Both the position numbers and the translations under genes were made by a program. Shown here piece by piece: positions 63,949 through 64,000 of a stretch of 64,000 nucleotides of DNA. Numbering within the stretch: the stretch's first letter is position 1; each line of letters opens with the position of its first letter. The notes beneath the pieces were generated by a model. It worked only from the letters and a program-made list of their open reading frames with translations. It was not told the DNA's origin and ran no database searches. The DNA is from Botrimarina mediterranea (GTDB lineage Bacteria > Planctomycetota > Planctomycetia > Pirellulales > Lacipirellulaceae). The stretch lies in NCBI RefSeq assembly GCF_007753265.1, contig NZ_CP036349.1, forward strand, positions 5,330,862-5,394,861. Direction: 5' to 3'.

Positions 63949-64000
63949 CCACAGAGACGCAGAGGACACTGAGGACGCACAGAGAGTTTGACCGGATCTA
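63949..64000. repeat. Left arm of a family F/H-type repeat cut by the window edge
   Basis: ACCACAGAGACGCAGAGGAC followed by ACTGAGGACGCACAGAGAG has the same style as the arms at 42952 and 52051. The matching right arm would lie outside the window. Confidence 0.6.

Overview
The window is high-GC chromosomal DNA that looks like a planctomycete of the Pirellulales/Lacipirellulaceae type. The evidence is two DUF1559 pseudopilin-like proteins with the FTLVELLVVIAIIG leader, several secreted proteins ending in PEP-CTERM anchors (two with dockerin-like Asp repeats), a Rhodopirellula-type ECF sigma factor paired with a FecR-like protein, a porin O/P family protein, and many GTG/TTG starts. Housekeeping genes (glnE, infC, def, fmt, trpBA, mutM, pyruvate dehydrogenase) show it is chromosome, not plasmid or phage. 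No rRNA, insertion sequence, prophage or CRISPR array was seen; there is one tRNA (tRNA-Arg CCU).

Layout. 1-2076: 3' truncated glnE (minus). 2590-9793: minus-strand carbohydrate operon, ECF sigma factor - FecR-like regulator - GH31 - GH2. 10169-15294: plus-strand surface set, a clan-A glycoside hydrolase with dockerin and PEP-CTERM, two more PEP-CTERM proteins and a DUF1559 protein. 15342-18753: tRNA-Arg, phoU, a Cys-rich secreted protein and a phosphate-type porin. 18989-23598: DUF3592 membrane protein, triple zinc-ribbon membrane protein, metal-efflux permease. 23726-26120: promoter, cobalamin riboswitch and a tightly overlapping operon of DUF1559, DUF4465/PEP-CTERM and DUF5522 genes. 26248-29685: methyltransferase, orphan membrane protein, AroE-like protein and bioD. 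29764-34684: glgA-galT-GH57 glycan storage genes. 35083-37309: methionine salvage mtnB-mtnD-mtnC. 37414-42135: VWA - ExbB - ExbD - ExbD - TPR energy-transduction module. 42356-50258: def-fmt, then lpdA-aceE-aceF. 50445-57892: STAS, GlsB, hydrolase, SDR, M50 protease, infC, methyltransferase, lipoprotein and nnrE. 58075-63948: DUF3500, mutM, an orphan membrane gene inside an inverted repeat, and trpB - toxin/antitoxin - trpA.

The most striking non-coding feature is a dense population of long intergenic palindromes, about 18 full copies, falling into several sequence families with two or three copies each in the window. They sit in nearly every gap between genes and in some cases supply stop codons and C-terminal or N-terminal residues of neighbouring genes. 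One pair of inverted arms encloses a whole membrane-protein gene. Together they look like a set of small non-autonomous elements.

The best candidate for an undescribed biological system is the cobalamin-riboswitch operon: a B12-sensing RNA controls a pseudopilin-like protein and a surface-anchored DUF4465 protein, which suggests a planctomycete route for capturing cobalamin or a response to its shortage.
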